DNA of 64,000 nt from UBA7672 sp030824255. GTDB taxonomy: Bacteria > Pseudomonadota > Alphaproteobacteria > Caulobacterales > Hyphomonadaceae. Position 1 is the first letter of the stretch, and every line of letters starts with the position of its first letter. The position numbers were made by a program, and so were the translations under genes. The DNA lies in the NCBI GenBank assembly GCA_942493305.1, contig OW818686.1:4340001-4404000 (forward strand), in the 5' to 3' direction. This document shows positions 28,603-38,060 of this stretch, piece after piece. The notes beneath the pieces were generated by a model. It saw only the letters and a program-made list of their open reading frames with translations. It ran no database searches and was not told the DNA's origin.

Positions 28603-29031
28603 TTAAGGCTGGATATACGAGCGGATTGCGCTGACTTCGGCGTCCGCCTCGGCAATTCGCCACTTAACGAGGTCGCCGATCGACACCACGCCCATCATTC
28701 GAGCCCCTTCCACGATGGGCAAATGGCGGATTCTGCGGTCGGTCATCATCGCCATGGCGGATTCGATCGAATCTCCCGGTTTTGCCGTGACGACAGAGCG
28801 GGTCATCACATCTCCGACCGTGCAGACGAGGGCCGCAGCCCCGATTCTGGCGATATTCCTTACAATATCGCGCTCGGAGATGACGCCGATGACGCCGCCG
28901 CCCTCGTTGAGGATGACCATTGCGCCCACCCGACGCTTGTCGAGCAGCTCGGCGCACTCCTTGAGAGTTGCCGATTCCGCGATCGAATAGACCTGCCCGC
29001 CCTTATCCTTGAGAAGTTGCTCCAGGATCAT
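28603..29031 (-). CDS. CBS-domain pair protein
   Basis: A 142-residue cytosolic protein consisting of two CBS motifs (about residues 7-60 and 72-127), which bind adenine nucleotides as an energy sensor. Typical phrases are LDKRRVGAMVILNEGGGVIGVISERDIVRN and MTDRRIRHLPIVE...GVVSIGDLVKW. No catalytic domain is attached, so it probably acts on a partner that is not nearby. The ATG at 29031 has GCAGGAGG 6 bp upstream, a strong start. Confidence 0.92.
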   Translation of the reverse strand: MILEQLLKDKGGQVYSIAESATLKECAELLDKRRVGAMVILNEGGGVIGVISERDIVRNIARIGAAALVCTVGDVMTRSVVTAKPGDSIESAMAMMTDRRIRHLPIVEGARMMGVVSIGDLVKWRIAEADAEVSAIRSYIQP

Positions 29032-29151
29032 CACAGACCTCCTGCCTTTTTGTCGTTTGATCCCGAGGGTGTGGCAGGCTGCCGCAGGTTTCAACTGCGA
29101 CAGAGGCCGGAATCGCCAATTTATTGGCTCCGGAAGCGCAACAGAGCGGAT

Positions 29152-30375
29152 CTAGGCGCGATCAAGGGCGCAGAATCGGGCGAGCGGGCTCGTCTGCCCC
29201 GCCAGAATTCCCGCCAGCAGCTCCGCCGCGAGCGCGGAAAACGTGATTCCGTTGCCGCCATAGCCATAGGCCGCCAGGCAATCCGGCTTTCCGGGCACCG
29301 GACCGATGAAAGGCAGCGAATCCTCGGTCTGTCCAAACGCGCCCGACCACGCGAACTCGGCTTCCGCGCCTCTGAGCCTTGGGAATCGCCCCTCTGCCGC
29401 TGCGTGAAGCTCAGTCATCTTCGCCGGCGTAAGCGAACCGCGCCGCGTATCGTCGACGCCCTCCTCGTCCGCACCGCCAACCACCACGCGGCCGTCCGCC
29501 GTGCGGCGCATATAAAGGTATGGGTCCGACGCCTCCCACACGAGTGCAGAATTCCGCCAGGGCTCGACTGAGCGGGGCGGCGTCGCGAAGGCCCATGTGG
29601 AGACGATCTTGTGGCGCGCGCCCGGCACGAACTCCGGCATCTCATATCCATTCGCCAGCAACAGCTTGCCGGCGCGGATGATGTCGCCCTCGCGCGTCTC
29701 GATGGACACGCCATCGCGCAGGGTTTCGTAAACCATCGCGGTCGCGGGCCAGATGATGCGCGCGCCGCGTGACTGCGCCACGGCAAGCAATCCGCGCGTC
29801 AGCTTCACGGGGTCGACTTCGGCCGAAAACGGATAGAGCAACGCGTTGCCGCCAACAAAGCCCCAACTCGCCAGCGCCTCTTCGTTGAGACAGACGCCAT
29901 CAATGCCAGTGCGCGCGCGCAGCCTGTGCTCTTCACGCAGATCCGCTTCATCGAGCTTGTTGCCTGCGAGATAGAGCGAAGGCCTGAACGCGAAATCGCA
30001 GTCGATCCTTAACCCTGACGCCAGCTCGCCGATCGCCATCACCTGCTTGCGACACGCGGTTGAGATTTGCGCCGTCGCTTCGAATCCGAGCCGGTTTTCA
30101 AGCTCCAGCAGACTCGAATCCAGTTCCCACAGCAGCATCGCGGTGCTCGCCGCGGTAGAGCCAGACGCCGGCGCGTGCCGATCAAGCAGCACAACCCGGT
30201 AACCATCGCGCGTCAGGCGTTCCGCAAGGAAAGCGCCTGTAATTCCCGCGCCGATAATGGCGATATCGGTCTGCAACACTTCAGCGCGCCCACGCACACG
30301 TGGGGAGTCAGAGGGCGTCTGCCAGACGGAATTGCCGTCACGCAGGCGCATTGCACCGTCATCAAGTCTGGTCAT
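29152..30375 (-). CDS. FAD-dependent amine/amino acid oxidoreductase (DAO family)
   Basis: A 407-residue enzyme. The Rossmann FAD motif IAIIGAGITGAFLAERL begins near residue 38 and the second FAD contact YGYGGNGITFSALAAELL lies near the C-terminus. The layout matches glycine/D-amino-acid oxidase and gamma-glutamylputrescine oxidase (PuuB/OrdL) relatives, so it probably oxidises an amine; the substrate is not clear. The ATG at 30375 is chosen because upstream codons do not fit the family; its ribosome-binding site is weak. It is divergent from hfaA. Confidence 0.88.
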   Translation of the reverse strand: MTRLDDGAMRLRDGNSVWQTPSDSPRVRGRAEVLQTDIAIIGAGITGAFLAERLTRDGYRVVLLDRHAPASGSTAASTAMLLWELDSSLLELENRLGFEATAQISTACRKQVMAIGELASGLRIDCDFAFRPSLYLAGNKLDEADLREEHRLRARTGIDGVCLNEEALASWGFVGGNALLYPFSAEVDPVKLTRGLLAVAQSRGARIIWPATAMVYETLRDGVSIETREGDIIRAGKLLLANGYEMPEFVPGARHKIVSTWAFATPPRSVEPWRNSALVWEASDPYLYMRRTADGRVVVGGADEEGVDDTRRGSLTPAKMTELHAAAEGRFPRLRGAEAEFAWSGAFGQTEDSLPFIGPVPGKPDCLAAYGYGGNGITFSALAAELLAGILAGQTSPLARFCALDRA

Positions 30376-30560
30376 GTGAATGGTCCGGGCTGTCAGGCAA
30401 CAACGCCAATCCCGCCTGCGCGTTGCGTGCCCTTCGCCTGTATCAGCACGGCACGCTTTCCCGTTCCGCACGTCCGTTTGCGTCATTTCACGCCGGAATT
30501 GCAGGCATTTTCCCGCGTGAGGAGAGCCCCAAGAACGGGTGTTCGCCAGCTGCACGTAAC

Positions 30561-30576
30561 TGGCACACCGGTTGCA
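30561..30576 (+). promoter_or_regulatory. Sigma-54 (-24/-12) promoter of hfaABD
   Basis: TGGCACACCGGTTGCA matches the consensus TGGCACR-N4-TTGCW at every fixed position, with GG at 30562-30563 and GC at 30574-30575 exactly 10 bp apart. Transcription would begin near 30587, giving a leader of about 29 nt before hfaA. Confidence 0.8.
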
Positions 30577-30615
30577 AACCACTCGTTCAATTCAACCAGC
30601 GGGATACATCCAGCG

Positions 30616-31092
30616 ATGTCCTTCAAGAGAAAAGGCCCCGGCGTCTTCCTGTCGACGGTGATCGGCACGCTCGCCGGCGCTGCAATCGTCGGCGGCGCCG
30701 TGGTCATCTTCACGCTTCCGGCTCTCGCGCAGGGCAACTCCGCCGCGCAGGTCTCCGGCGAGTTCGAACGCCCCTTCGGTTATGGCTACGGCCAGGAACA
30801 GGCCGCCTTCGACGCCAACACACGCGACGCCTCCGGCAACCGCGTCATCCTCGATGGCCGCATCATGACGGGGATGGACCAGTCCTCCCTCTCCACATCA
30901 TCGGCTTCGGCGGGTGCATGGGCCCAGGCCTCCGCCGGCGCCGGCTTCTCCTCGGGCACGGCCATCGGCAACCAGCTGAACGTCATCACCCAGGGCAACT
31001 GGAACACGGTCATCGTCAACGCGACGCAGACCAACACCGGCAATCAGACCACGCAGTCCACCGCGCTGAACGGAAAGATAGATCTGCAATGA
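30616..31092 (+). CDS. hfaA: Holdfast attachment protein HfaA
   Basis: A 158-residue secreted protein of the holdfast anchor, which ties the adhesive polysaccharide to the cell pole. After a long signal peptide (hydrophobic to about residue 38, TLPALAQ) it has Ser/Ala-rich sequence and a curlin-like Asn/Gln/Gly segment (GNQLNVITQGNWNTVIVN), consistent with amyloid-type assembly. Identity rests on this plus its place directly before a CsgG-like hfaB and an hfaD-like gene, as in Caulobacter. The ATG at 30616 is followed by the operon; its TGA overlaps the hfaB ATG. A sigma-54 promoter lies about 40 bp upstream. Confidence 0.85.
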   Translation: MSFKRKGPGVFLSTVIGTLAGAAIVGGAVVIFTLPALAQGNSAAQVSGEFERPFGYGYGQEQAAFDANTRDASGNRVILDGRIMTGMDQSSLSTSSASAGAWAQASAGAGFSSGTAIGNQLNVITQGNWNTVIVNATQTNTGNQTTQSTALNGKIDLQ

Positions 31093-32093
31093 TCACGCGC
31101 TTCAAACTTCTCCTTGCTGCTGTCGGCGCTCTCGCCGCCACGGGTTGCGTCACGCCCTACGCCGGCGCCAACGGCCTCTATGCAAGCCCGATCGGCGACG
31201 CACCGGTCACCGCGAACCCCACGCCCTACTCCACGGCGCTGGTCTGCATGGCCAACTACGCCCGCGCCACGAACAAGCCGACGCCGCGCATCGCCGTGGG
31301 CCGCGTGCTCGACTACACCGGCAAGGAAGACCTCGAAGGCGGCCGCAAGGTCACGCAAGGCGCATCCCTGATGGCGATCTCCGCCTTCGCGAAGGCCGGC
31401 GCTCACCTGGTCGAGCGTTTCGACACGTCAGTCTCCGAACTCGAACTGAAATACGCCAACAACCGCCTTATCGGCGCTGACGGCCCTGCCGACTCCGAAT
31501 TCCGCCAGATCATGGCCGGCGAAATCCCCGGCTCCGACTTCTACTTCGTCGGCGGCATCACTGAGCTCAACTCGAACATCCGCTCGATCGGCGTGGACGC
31601 TTTCATCGGCGACATCGACGCCACCGACATGAAAGGCCGCGCCGGCTTCAAGCTCTTCGTCATCAATGTCGGTGTCGACCTGCGCCTGGTGAACACCAAG
31701 ACCCTCGTCGTCGAGGACGTCATCTCCTACCAGAAGCAGATCGTCGGCCGCGAAATCTCCGCCGGCATCTTCGACTTCGCCAACGGCAACATCTTCGATG
31801 TCGGTGTCGGCGAACGCGCCATGGAGCCGATCCAGCTGGCCGTCCGCTCCACCATCGAACGCGCAGTCCTCGAGATGACCGCGAATCTCTACGGCGTCCC
31901 GAACGCCGACCCGTGCGGCGCTCTCGCCAACGAAGCCGCCAGCATGAACCTGCCGGAATCGGTCACGGGCTTCGCTGTCGCCCAGCATGACGGCACGCTC
32001 GTCTCCGACGGCGACACCCGCGCCGATCCGAACCGCTTCCACGTCAATCGCGACGCGGACGTCAAAGCCGCCCTCCGCGGCCGCAAGTCCTGA
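31089..32093 (+). CDS. hfaB: Holdfast anchor lipoprotein HfaB, CsgG-like
   Basis: A 334-residue outer-membrane lipoprotein. Lipobox LAATGC with Cys20, then a CsgG-type domain (RIAVGRVLDYTGK, LMAISAFAKAGAHLVERFDTS, DFYFVGGITELNS, VDLRLVNTKTLVVEDVISYQKQIVGREI). CsgG forms the curli secretion pore, and HfaB is thought to export or stabilise HfaA and HfaD. It overlaps hfaA as ATGA and is followed 47 bp later by hfaD. Confidence 0.92.
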   Translation: MITRFKLLLAAVGALAATGCVTPYAGANGLYASPIGDAPVTANPTPYSTALVCMANYARATNKPTPRIAVGRVLDYTGKEDLEGGRKVTQGASLMAISAFAKAGAHLVERFDTSVSELELKYANNRLIGADGPADSEFRQIMAGEIPGSDFYFVGGITELNSNIRSIGVDAFIGDIDATDMKGRAGFKLFVINVGVDLRLVNTKTLVVEDVISYQKQIVGREISAGIFDFANGNIFDVGVGERAMEPIQLAVRSTIERAVLEMTANLYGVPNADPCGALANEAASMNLPESVTGFAVAQHDGTLVSDGDTRADPNRFHVNRDADVKAALRGRKS

Positions 32094-32140
32094 TCGCACA
32101 CGTCCTGATCCTGAACGCCAGAAGCGCGAAAGTCCGCCTC

Positions 32141-33352
32141 ATGTCGCTGATCGCCCGCCTAGTCTCCGCCGCTGGCCTCGCAGTCATCCTGGCCGCCCCG
32201 GCCATGGCGCAGTCCACGGCCCTGAACGGCCAGCTCAACTGGGGCGATGTGGTGTCCGACATCAACGTCGTCCTTCCCCAGGGGGCGCAGTCCGCCGCCG
32301 CCATCTCGACGTCGGCCGGCAACTCTGTCTCCGGCGCCAACATTACGGGCGGCCTCGACGCTGAGTCCGAACAGACCAACTCCGGCACGACCCTCGCCTA
32401 CGCAACGCTCGAAGGCGGCGACGTGCGCGAAGCCTCCGCGATGGCCACCGCCCAGTCGAACGCCATCCAGGCGCAAACCGTCGGCGGCCCTCTCAATCTC
32501 ACGGCCACGCAGACTGCGAACGGCGGCGACGTTCTCGCCCGCGCCCGCGTCAACATCGGGAACGCGCAGACCCTGTCCGCCGTGTCCAGCGCCGCATCGA
32601 ACAACGCCGCCACCGCAGCCGAATACGGCGACCTCAACGTCGCCCTTACCCAATCCGCGACCAACTCGGCCTATGCCGAAACGGACGTCGACGCCTGCTG
32701 CACCGGCTACACCGCCGCCGGCGCATCCTCCGCCATCAACGCCTACAGCTCGGCCTCCACCACCTCGACGGTGAACGTACAGTATACGCAGACGTCGGAA
32801 GCCGCCGAGTCCCACGCCGCCACCGACGTCTACCAGAATCGCGCCTACGACACCGCCGCCGCCACCACCGCCGCCGCGAACTCGGCCATCATCTCCAACG
32901 CCTGGGGCTACGCCCAGATCCGGGGCCGCCAGACCTCGCAGACCAATGTGCGCGCCGACACCCGCGTCACGCTTGCCGAATTCCACGGCACGGCCTCCGT
33001 TTCCGCCTACGGCGTCGGCAACACCTCGCTCGCCACCAATGTCGGGTCCGACATGGTCGTCGATGTCGCCCAGCTAAACACCGGCGGCGTTGAATCCAAC
33101 GCACAGTTCACCGGCGCCTCGAATGATCATGGCGATGTGGTCGTCTCCTCGACCGCCATCGGCAATGGCTTCACCGGCTATGTCTGCTCGCAGTGCGGCG
33201 ACGCAGCTCTCTCGGGAACAGTCTCGCAGACCAATGGCGGCAACATCACTGCCACGGGATCAATCTCGACAACCGGCGCCGGCATGGTCGTCGGCTCGTC
33301 ATCAGCAATCGGCAACTCGGCCACCTTCATCACGACACAGAAGGGTAACTGA
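32141..33352 (+). CDS. hfaD: Holdfast attachment protein HfaD
   Basis: A 403-residue surface protein. Signal peptide of 24 residues (VILAAPAMAQS), then a long Ala/Ser/Thr/Asn-rich repetitive beta-type sequence with recurring xxNxQ and TxNxxxAxA elements (TATQTANGGDVLARARVNIG, SGTVSQTNGGNITATGS). Two cysteine pairs stand out (DACCTGY near residue 185 and YVCSQCG near 347), probably disulfides. In Caulobacter HfaD is the outermost anchor protein. It is the last gene of the operon. Confidence 0.88.
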   Translation: MSLIARLVSAAGLAVILAAPAMAQSTALNGQLNWGDVVSDINVVLPQGAQSAAAISTSAGNSVSGANITGGLDAESEQTNSGTTLAYATLEGGDVREASAMATAQSNAIQAQTVGGPLNLTATQTANGGDVLARARVNIGNAQTLSAVSSAASNNAATAAEYGDLNVALTQSATNSAYAETDVDACCTGYTAAGASSAINAYSSASTTSTVNVQYTQTSEAAESHAATDVYQNRAYDTAAATTAAANSAIISNAWGYAQIRGRQTSQTNVRADTRVTLAEFHGTASVSAYGVGNTSLATNVGSDMVVDVAQLNTGGVESNAQFTGASNDHGDVVVSSTAIGNGFTGYVCSQCGDAALSGTVSQTNGGNITATGSISTTGAGMVVGSSSAIGNSATFITTQKGN

Positions 33353-33371
33353 GCCAGGCCGGACAAGTACT

Positions 33372-33396
33372 CTGGGGCGTCTCTCTGTCGCCCCGG
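33372..33396 (+). terminator. Possible terminator after hfaD
   Basis: CTGGGGCG and CGCCCCGG form an eight-pair stem (one G-T pair) with a nine-base loop, 20 bp after the hfaD stop. There is no T-run, so strength is uncertain. Confidence 0.45.
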
Positions 33397-33551
33397 CCCG
33401 TGTGTAAGCGTTAGGCCCGTGGCGGGGGGCAGCGTAGAGTTAGTGTGGGGATAGTTGAGTAACCTGGCGGCGGCTTTCTCGTACGGAGAGCTGCCGCCTT
33501 GCATTTTGGCGGGCCGTTGGAACCCGCGATGCGCGCCGCCGTTAGCACGTA

Positions 33552-34046
33552 ATGACAAGAACGCTTCTGGCCTTATCGTGCCTTGCTGTCGCCGCGTGCG
33601 GCGACCCAGCGCCCGCAATTCCCCCCGCAACAGATGCAGCGCCCGAATCCGCCGCCGCTCCCTCGCAGACGCCCCCTCCCGCGCCGGACGGCCCATACTT
33701 CGAGGTTCCCGCTGCTGGCGAAGAGCTGCCATCGTCGCAAACCACGCCCGGTCCGATCCCTCTCCAGTTCCGTCATGTCTGGGCGATCGAACCCGCTGAC
33801 TGCACGCGCCAGCCGGGCCTGACGCGCATAGCCATCGCACCCGGCGCCGTTCGCTTCTACGAAGGTCGCGCTGTCGTCGTGACCGCCGAAACCTCAGGCG
33901 AGACGACACTTATCCTGGATGTTGACCACGCATCGGAGGGCGAGACGCGACGCGAGCGTCACAACTTGCGTATCGACCCCGGCCATACGCGACTCACTTA
34001 TCGTCGCAACGACACGACTTTTCTTTACGTGCGTTGCGACACCTAG
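33552..34046 (+). CDS. Lipoprotein of unknown function
   Basis: A 164-residue lipoprotein. Lipobox CLAVAAC is followed by a Pro/Ala-rich linker of about 35 residues and a small beta-rich domain (FRHVWAIEPADCTRQPG, AVRFYEGRAVVV, YRRNDTTFLYVRCDT) with cysteines that could pair. I do not recognise a family function. A hairpin follows the stop. Confidence 0.8.
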   Translation: MTRTLLALSCLAVAACGDPAPAIPPATDAAPESAAAPSQTPPPAPDGPYFEVPAAGEELPSSQTTPGPIPLQFRHVWAIEPADCTRQPGLTRIAIAPGAVRFYEGRAVVVTAETSGETTLILDVDHASEGETRRERHNLRIDPGHTRLTYRRNDTTFLYVRCDT

Positions 34047-34524
34047 GACCCGTACGGGGAGCGAGGTAAATCCCGCTCCCCGCCGCCCCTTGAGAGGCGC
34101 CCCCCACCAAAGCCCGCGATCCCCAGGTTCGCCGACCAGGTTCAAAACTCTCATCGTGCGCGCCTTGCACGCGCACGTCCGCAAACAGGCTCCGCGCCTG
34201 TGTTGCTCTTTCCCCAACCCAATGACAGGAGCCCCATCCCGTCGGCCTGGTCATCCGTGACGCGAGGGTCGCGCCGCGAAGAACTTTCCCCCAAACCGCT
34301 AACATCACGATCGCTCGCGATAACGTCAGTAAGCGGGCGAGACATGTTCGCTGTCAACGCGAACGCGCACGCGATGCAACTTCAAGCTGCGTTTGTTGAT
34401 CCGCTGCAACACACCGCACCGCGCAAGTCGATAAATTCATATCGAGAGTCGAAGCGCCTCTTTCAGTTTGTAGATGACGCGCGCGAAACAGAGCGATGAA
34501 AGATCGACGCAAACGTCGCCTCGC
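34047..34524. other. Intergenic stretch between convergent genes
   Basis: No gene is supported here. It contains the hairpin at 34055-34082 and a perfect inverted repeat GTTCGC-TGTCAAC-GCGAAC at 34346-34364. Short open frames lack ribosome-binding sites. Confidence 0.6.
34055..34082 (+). terminator. Hairpin after lipoprotein gene
   Basis: CGGGGAGCG (34055-34063) and CGCTCCCCG (34074-34082) are perfect nine-base arms around a ten-base loop, eight bases after the stop codon. No T-run follows. Confidence 0.55.
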
Positions 34525-35751
34525 TCAGTTCTCGAGCAGGAAACGCATCCCGGCATTCGCCTCCAGCCTTGCAATCAGCTTGCGACCGAGCGCAGCGCCC
34601 GGCGTCCACACGCCACCAGACGTTTCGTTCGGCGGCACGTCGCGCGCGAGGCATAGCGCGCTTTCGCTGATCATCTTCGATGTCGAGCCATAGCCCGGAT
34701 CCTTGTCGCCTTTGACGCTCGCGCGAAGGGTACGCCCGTCCGCCGTCTCTCCATAGAAACCGGCTTCGTAGAGCCCCGTCTCGCGTTCTTCTTTCGAGGG
34801 TCCCTCGCCCGGCTTTGGTAGCGCGAACTGGCGCAGCAGCGCCCGCGTCGGCGGAAAGCCGAGCAGCATGTTCTGGATGTCGCCCTGCCGCTTCGCGCCC
34901 TTGGCGCGCTTCTCGCCGGCCGCGCCATCGCCCGTCAGCATCATCTCGTCATAGATGAAGTCCGCGCCCCACCTGTGCCCCAGCAGGAAGTTGCTGCGAT
35001 GCACGTTCTTGGTGTTGATCGATGCCATGATAAACGGCGCTGCCCACTGCCCCGCCGACACATCGCGCTCCACCGTCTCGCCAGAAGGCTGCACCGGCCC
35101 GACAAACCCCTGCGTCAGCGCAAACGGGTTCTCCAGCGTCCTGAAGATCGACTTGTCCTTCTTGCCCGCCTCCAGCGTCGCCATCAGGCTGGCGATCGTC
35201 CCGCCTGAAAATCCGCCCTTCATCTTGCGCACGCGCCCGCGCACCCGCTGCATCGGAACGCCCAGCCGCGCCTTCGCCTCTTCCTGCAGGAACGTCACGC
35301 CAAGATCGAAAGGAATGGAATCGAACCCGCACGAGAACACGATGCGCGCGCCAGAAGCCTTCGCCTTGTCATGATACTTGCCGATCATCTCGGCCATCCA
35401 AGCGGGCTCGCCGCACAGGTCCACATAGTCGGTCCCCGCCTTCACGCACGCCCCCACCAATGGCTCGCCATAAAGCTGGTAAGGGCCCACCGTCGTGATG
35501 ATCACCTTCGCGCGTTGCGCCATCGCCTCCAGCGAAGCGGGGTCCGACGCATCCGCCACGATCAGCGGCAACGCCTCCGGCGCCCCAATCTCGCTGCGCA
35601 CGCTTTCCAGCTTGCCCTTGCTGCGCCCCGCCATGGCCCAGCGCACGTCGCGCCCGAAGCCATATGTCGCCAGCATGTGCTCCGCCACGAGGCGACCGGT
35701 AAACCCGGTCGCGCCGTAAACGATGACGTCGAACTCCCGCTCCCCCGCCAT
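34525..35751 (-). CDS. Saccharopine dehydrogenase-like (trans-acting enoyl reductase-like) protein
   Basis: A 408-residue NAD(P)-binding protein. The Rossmann motif is near the N-terminus (VIVYGATGFTGRLVAEH), followed by MAGRSKGKLE and CGFDSIPFDLGVTFLQ, both typical of the membrane-associated saccharopine-dehydrogenase-like group to which trans-acting enoyl reductases belong. True lysine-pathway activity is unlikely; a lipid-related reduction is more probable. It lies 9 bp after the S15-type hydrolase, probably in one operon. Confidence 0.88.
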   Translation of the reverse strand: MAGEREFDVIVYGATGFTGRLVAEHMLATYGFGRDVRWAMAGRSKGKLESVRSEIGAPEALPLIVADASDPASLEAMAQRAKVIITTVGPYQLYGEPLVGACVKAGTDYVDLCGEPAWMAEMIGKYHDKAKASGARIVFSCGFDSIPFDLGVTFLQEEAKARLGVPMQRVRGRVRKMKGGFSGGTIASLMATLEAGKKDKSIFRTLENPFALTQGFVGPVQPSGETVERDVSAGQWAAPFIMASINTKNVHRSNFLLGHRWGADFIYDEMMLTGDGAAGEKRAKGAKRQGDIQNMLLGFPPTRALLRQFALPKPGEGPSKEERETGLYEAGFYGETADGRTLRASVKGDKDPGYGSTSKMISESALCLARDVPPNETSGGVWTPGAALGRKLIARLEANAGMRFLLEN

Positions 35752-35760
35752 TGCGTCCCC

Positions 35761-37449
35761 CTACTTGTTCAGAACAATCACCGGCAGCCGAACGGCGCTC
35801 GGTTTATCCTTGTCCATGTAGATCGTGTTCTTCGCCACGCGCGTCTTCACGCCCGGCCCCGGATTGCCGCCCGTGTTCGGGTTGAGATCGAAACGCGGCG
35901 CGTTCGAACTCGTCACGTGCACGGCGATCTTGTGCCCCTCCTCGAAGGTGATCGCCGTATCCCACAGATCGATGGTCAGCTTCTCGGGAGCCCCAGGCGT
36001 CATGAACGCAATGTCGTCTGCATCGCGGCCATTGCGATATCGCGTGCGCAACGCGCTATCGAGAATGATCGCCTCATAGCCATCGGGATAGACATCCACC
36101 AGCTTCACCATGAAGTCGGTATCCAGCCCGTCCGTCGACGCCCAAAGATCCACTGACACCGGGCCGGCGATCGCCACATCATGCTCCAGCACCGGCGTCT
36201 CGAACCGCAGGTAATCCTGCCGCTTGCCGATCGGTCGCTGATCCATCGGCCCGCGCTCGAATGTCAGGTTGGCGCCGCCAATGCTCGGCACCGGGTTTTT
36301 CGGATCGAACGCATAGGTCTTCGCCGCCGCCGCCGGTTTCGGCGCAGCTGTCGAAAGCGTGCCATTCGCATGGAGATAGTAGTCCACCGTCTGCGGCGCT
36401 GGCGGCCAGTCGCCGAACGTCATCCAGCGGTTCTTTTCGCTCACCGCGCCCTTGCGCGCTGAAGCCATCATGTAAGCCTTCACCGGCGGCTCGTTCATGA
36501 TGCCGTTGTCGACCCCCTTCAGCCAGTAATCGAACCAGCGGATCTCCGTCGCATTGCCGCGAATGCCCGCCGTGCCCGGATACTCCAGATCGCCTGACAG
36601 CTCGCCATGGCCGAACGGACCCATCTCCAGCTTCTGGTTGCCGCGCGCGCCTTTCGAGCCCTTGTGCTGCAGGTGCATGAAGTTGCGCACGCTGCCCTCG
36701 TTGAAGATGTCGTACCAGCCGCCATAATTGTAGATCGGTATGTCGATGAACTCGGCGTTGCGCTGGATATCCAGCGCCGCGTACTCGGCGCTTGAAGGAT
36801 AGCTGGCCGCGTTCTTGGCGATCACGTCCTCGGCGACGCCCTGGTCGCGACTCCAGTCGCCGGAATCCTTCTGCTTGAACGCCCCGCCGATGAAGCTCGC
36901 CGCCTTCAGCGATGTCGGCGCCACGATCACGAAAGCCGCCGCCAGATGCGGCGGGTTCGACACAGCAGCAAGATTGCCGGTGATCCCCATCGCCGACCCG
37001 CCCGTGATGCCGACCTTGCCGTTGCACCAGTCCTGCTTGGCCATCCACTCGATCGTGTCATAGCCATCGTCGCGGTCATTCACGAACGCCTGGTAGAACC
37101 CCTCCGACCGCCCCTTCCCACGCGTGTCCTGCACAAGGAACGCGTAGCCCGCCTTGGTATAGCCCTCGGCGCCGCGCGGATCAGCATACATCTCGTCCTT
37201 GCCATAAGGCGTGCGCGTCACGATGCACGGGAACGGACCTTTGCCGTCGGGCAGATAGAGATTGCCCGCCAGCTTCACGCCATCGCGCGTCGTCGCAAAC
37301 ACTTCCTGCGCGCCAACTGCCAGGGTGACGGGCGCCGCTCCTCGCACCGCCGCCGCTGACTGGTTGGCCTGGTTCTGCTGCCCAAGCGCGCCCGGCGCCA
37401 TCGCCACGACCGACACCGCCGCCAGTACGGCCACCGTCCACTTGCGCAT
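35761..37449 (-). CDS. CocE/NonD family (peptidase S15-like) hydrolase, secreted
   Basis: A 562-residue alpha/beta hydrolase with a 23-residue signal peptide (AMAPGALGQ). The catalytic domain has the nucleophile Ser152 in GITGGSAMGITG, an X-Pro-dipeptidyl-peptidase-type helical part, the likely His in MGPFGHGELSGD, and a C-terminal jelly-roll domain (VSVDLWASTDGLDTDFMVKLVD). Relatives cleave X-Pro dipeptides, cocaine esters or glutaryl-cephalosporins. The ATG at 37449 follows AGGGAGAG. It is probably the first gene of a two-gene unit with the saccharopine-like reductase. Confidence 0.92.
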   Translation of the reverse strand: MRKWTVAVLAAVSVVAMAPGALGQQNQANQSAAAVRGAAPVTLAVGAQEVFATTRDGVKLAGNLYLPDGKGPFPCIVTRTPYGKDEMYADPRGAEGYTKAGYAFLVQDTRGKGRSEGFYQAFVNDRDDGYDTIEWMAKQDWCNGKVGITGGSAMGITGNLAAVSNPPHLAAAFVIVAPTSLKAASFIGGAFKQKDSGDWSRDQGVAEDVIAKNAASYPSSAEYAALDIQRNAEFIDIPIYNYGGWYDIFNEGSVRNFMHLQHKGSKGARGNQKLEMGPFGHGELSGDLEYPGTAGIRGNATEIRWFDYWLKGVDNGIMNEPPVKAYMMASARKGAVSEKNRWMTFGDWPPAPQTVDYYLHANGTLSTAAPKPAAAAKTYAFDPKNPVPSIGGANLTFERGPMDQRPIGKRQDYLRFETPVLEHDVAIAGPVSVDLWASTDGLDTDFMVKLVDVYPDGYEAIILDSALRTRYRNGRDADDIAFMTPGAPEKLTIDLWDTAITFEEGHKIAVHVTSSNAPRFDLNPNTGGNPGPGVKTRVAKNTIYMDKDKPSAVRLPVIVLNK

Positions 37450-37593
37450 GCTCTCTCCCTGCCGGTTCGTTTTCCAACCGTTATGCCCACTCTCCCGCTG
37501 CGACCCGCCCGCGGTCAATCCATCCCATCGCAGTTGACTTGGCTTCTGGCCCCGGCATCTTCGCGACACTTCAGATGACCAGGGGGACACATC

Positions 37594-37998
37594 ATGATCC
37601 GCAGAGCCTTCATCCTTCTGGCCGCCGCCTCCGCGCTCACCGCCTGTGCCACCGGCGCCACGCTGGATGCCCGCCCGCTGAATTCTGGCACATCAATGGA
37701 TTTCGCCGCCCCCGCCCCGCGCGTTGCCGAAGCCGCCAAGCAGACCCTGCTGGCCCTCAGCCTCGGCGCCAATAATGTCCGCGAGCAGGCCGGCTCCACC
37801 ATCCTCAATTTCCAGAAAAGCCTCGATGCCTGGAGCTGGGGCGAAGTTGGCCGCGTCGTGATCTCGCCCGTCACCGACGCCTCCTCCCGCGTCTACGTCG
37901 ACACGGAAAAAGTCTCGCAGATGCAGATCACCGGCACGAACGAGGAAGAATTCTCGCGCAAGATCTTCTCCGGCATCAGCGAACGTCTGGCGCACTAG
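37594..37998 (+). CDS. Small lipoprotein of unknown function
   Basis: A 134-residue lipoprotein. Lipobox SALTAC with Cys18, then a compact alpha/beta domain (VAEAAKQTLLALSLGANNVREQ, GRVVISPV, VYVDTEKVSQMQITGTNEEEF). The ATG at 37594 has GGGGGA about 7 bp upstream. I do not recognise a function; it is divergent from the S15-type hydrolase. Confidence 0.82.
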   Translation: MIRRAFILLAAASALTACATGATLDARPLNSGTSMDFAAPAPRVAEAAKQTLLALSLGANNVREQAGSTILNFQKSLDAWSWGEVGRVVISPVTDASSRVYVDTEKVSQMQITGTNEEEFSRKIFSGISERLAH

Positions 37999-38060
37999 CC
38001 GCAGACTGCCCCTGCGGCGCCATCTTCCCTTGGCCGCCGCCGCGTGAGACGTCTGCGCCT

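Noticed and set aside
28321..29571. 416-codon plus-strand frame over the CBS and FAD-oxidoreductase genes
   Set aside because: Antisense to two genes with clear motifs; no ribosome-binding site.
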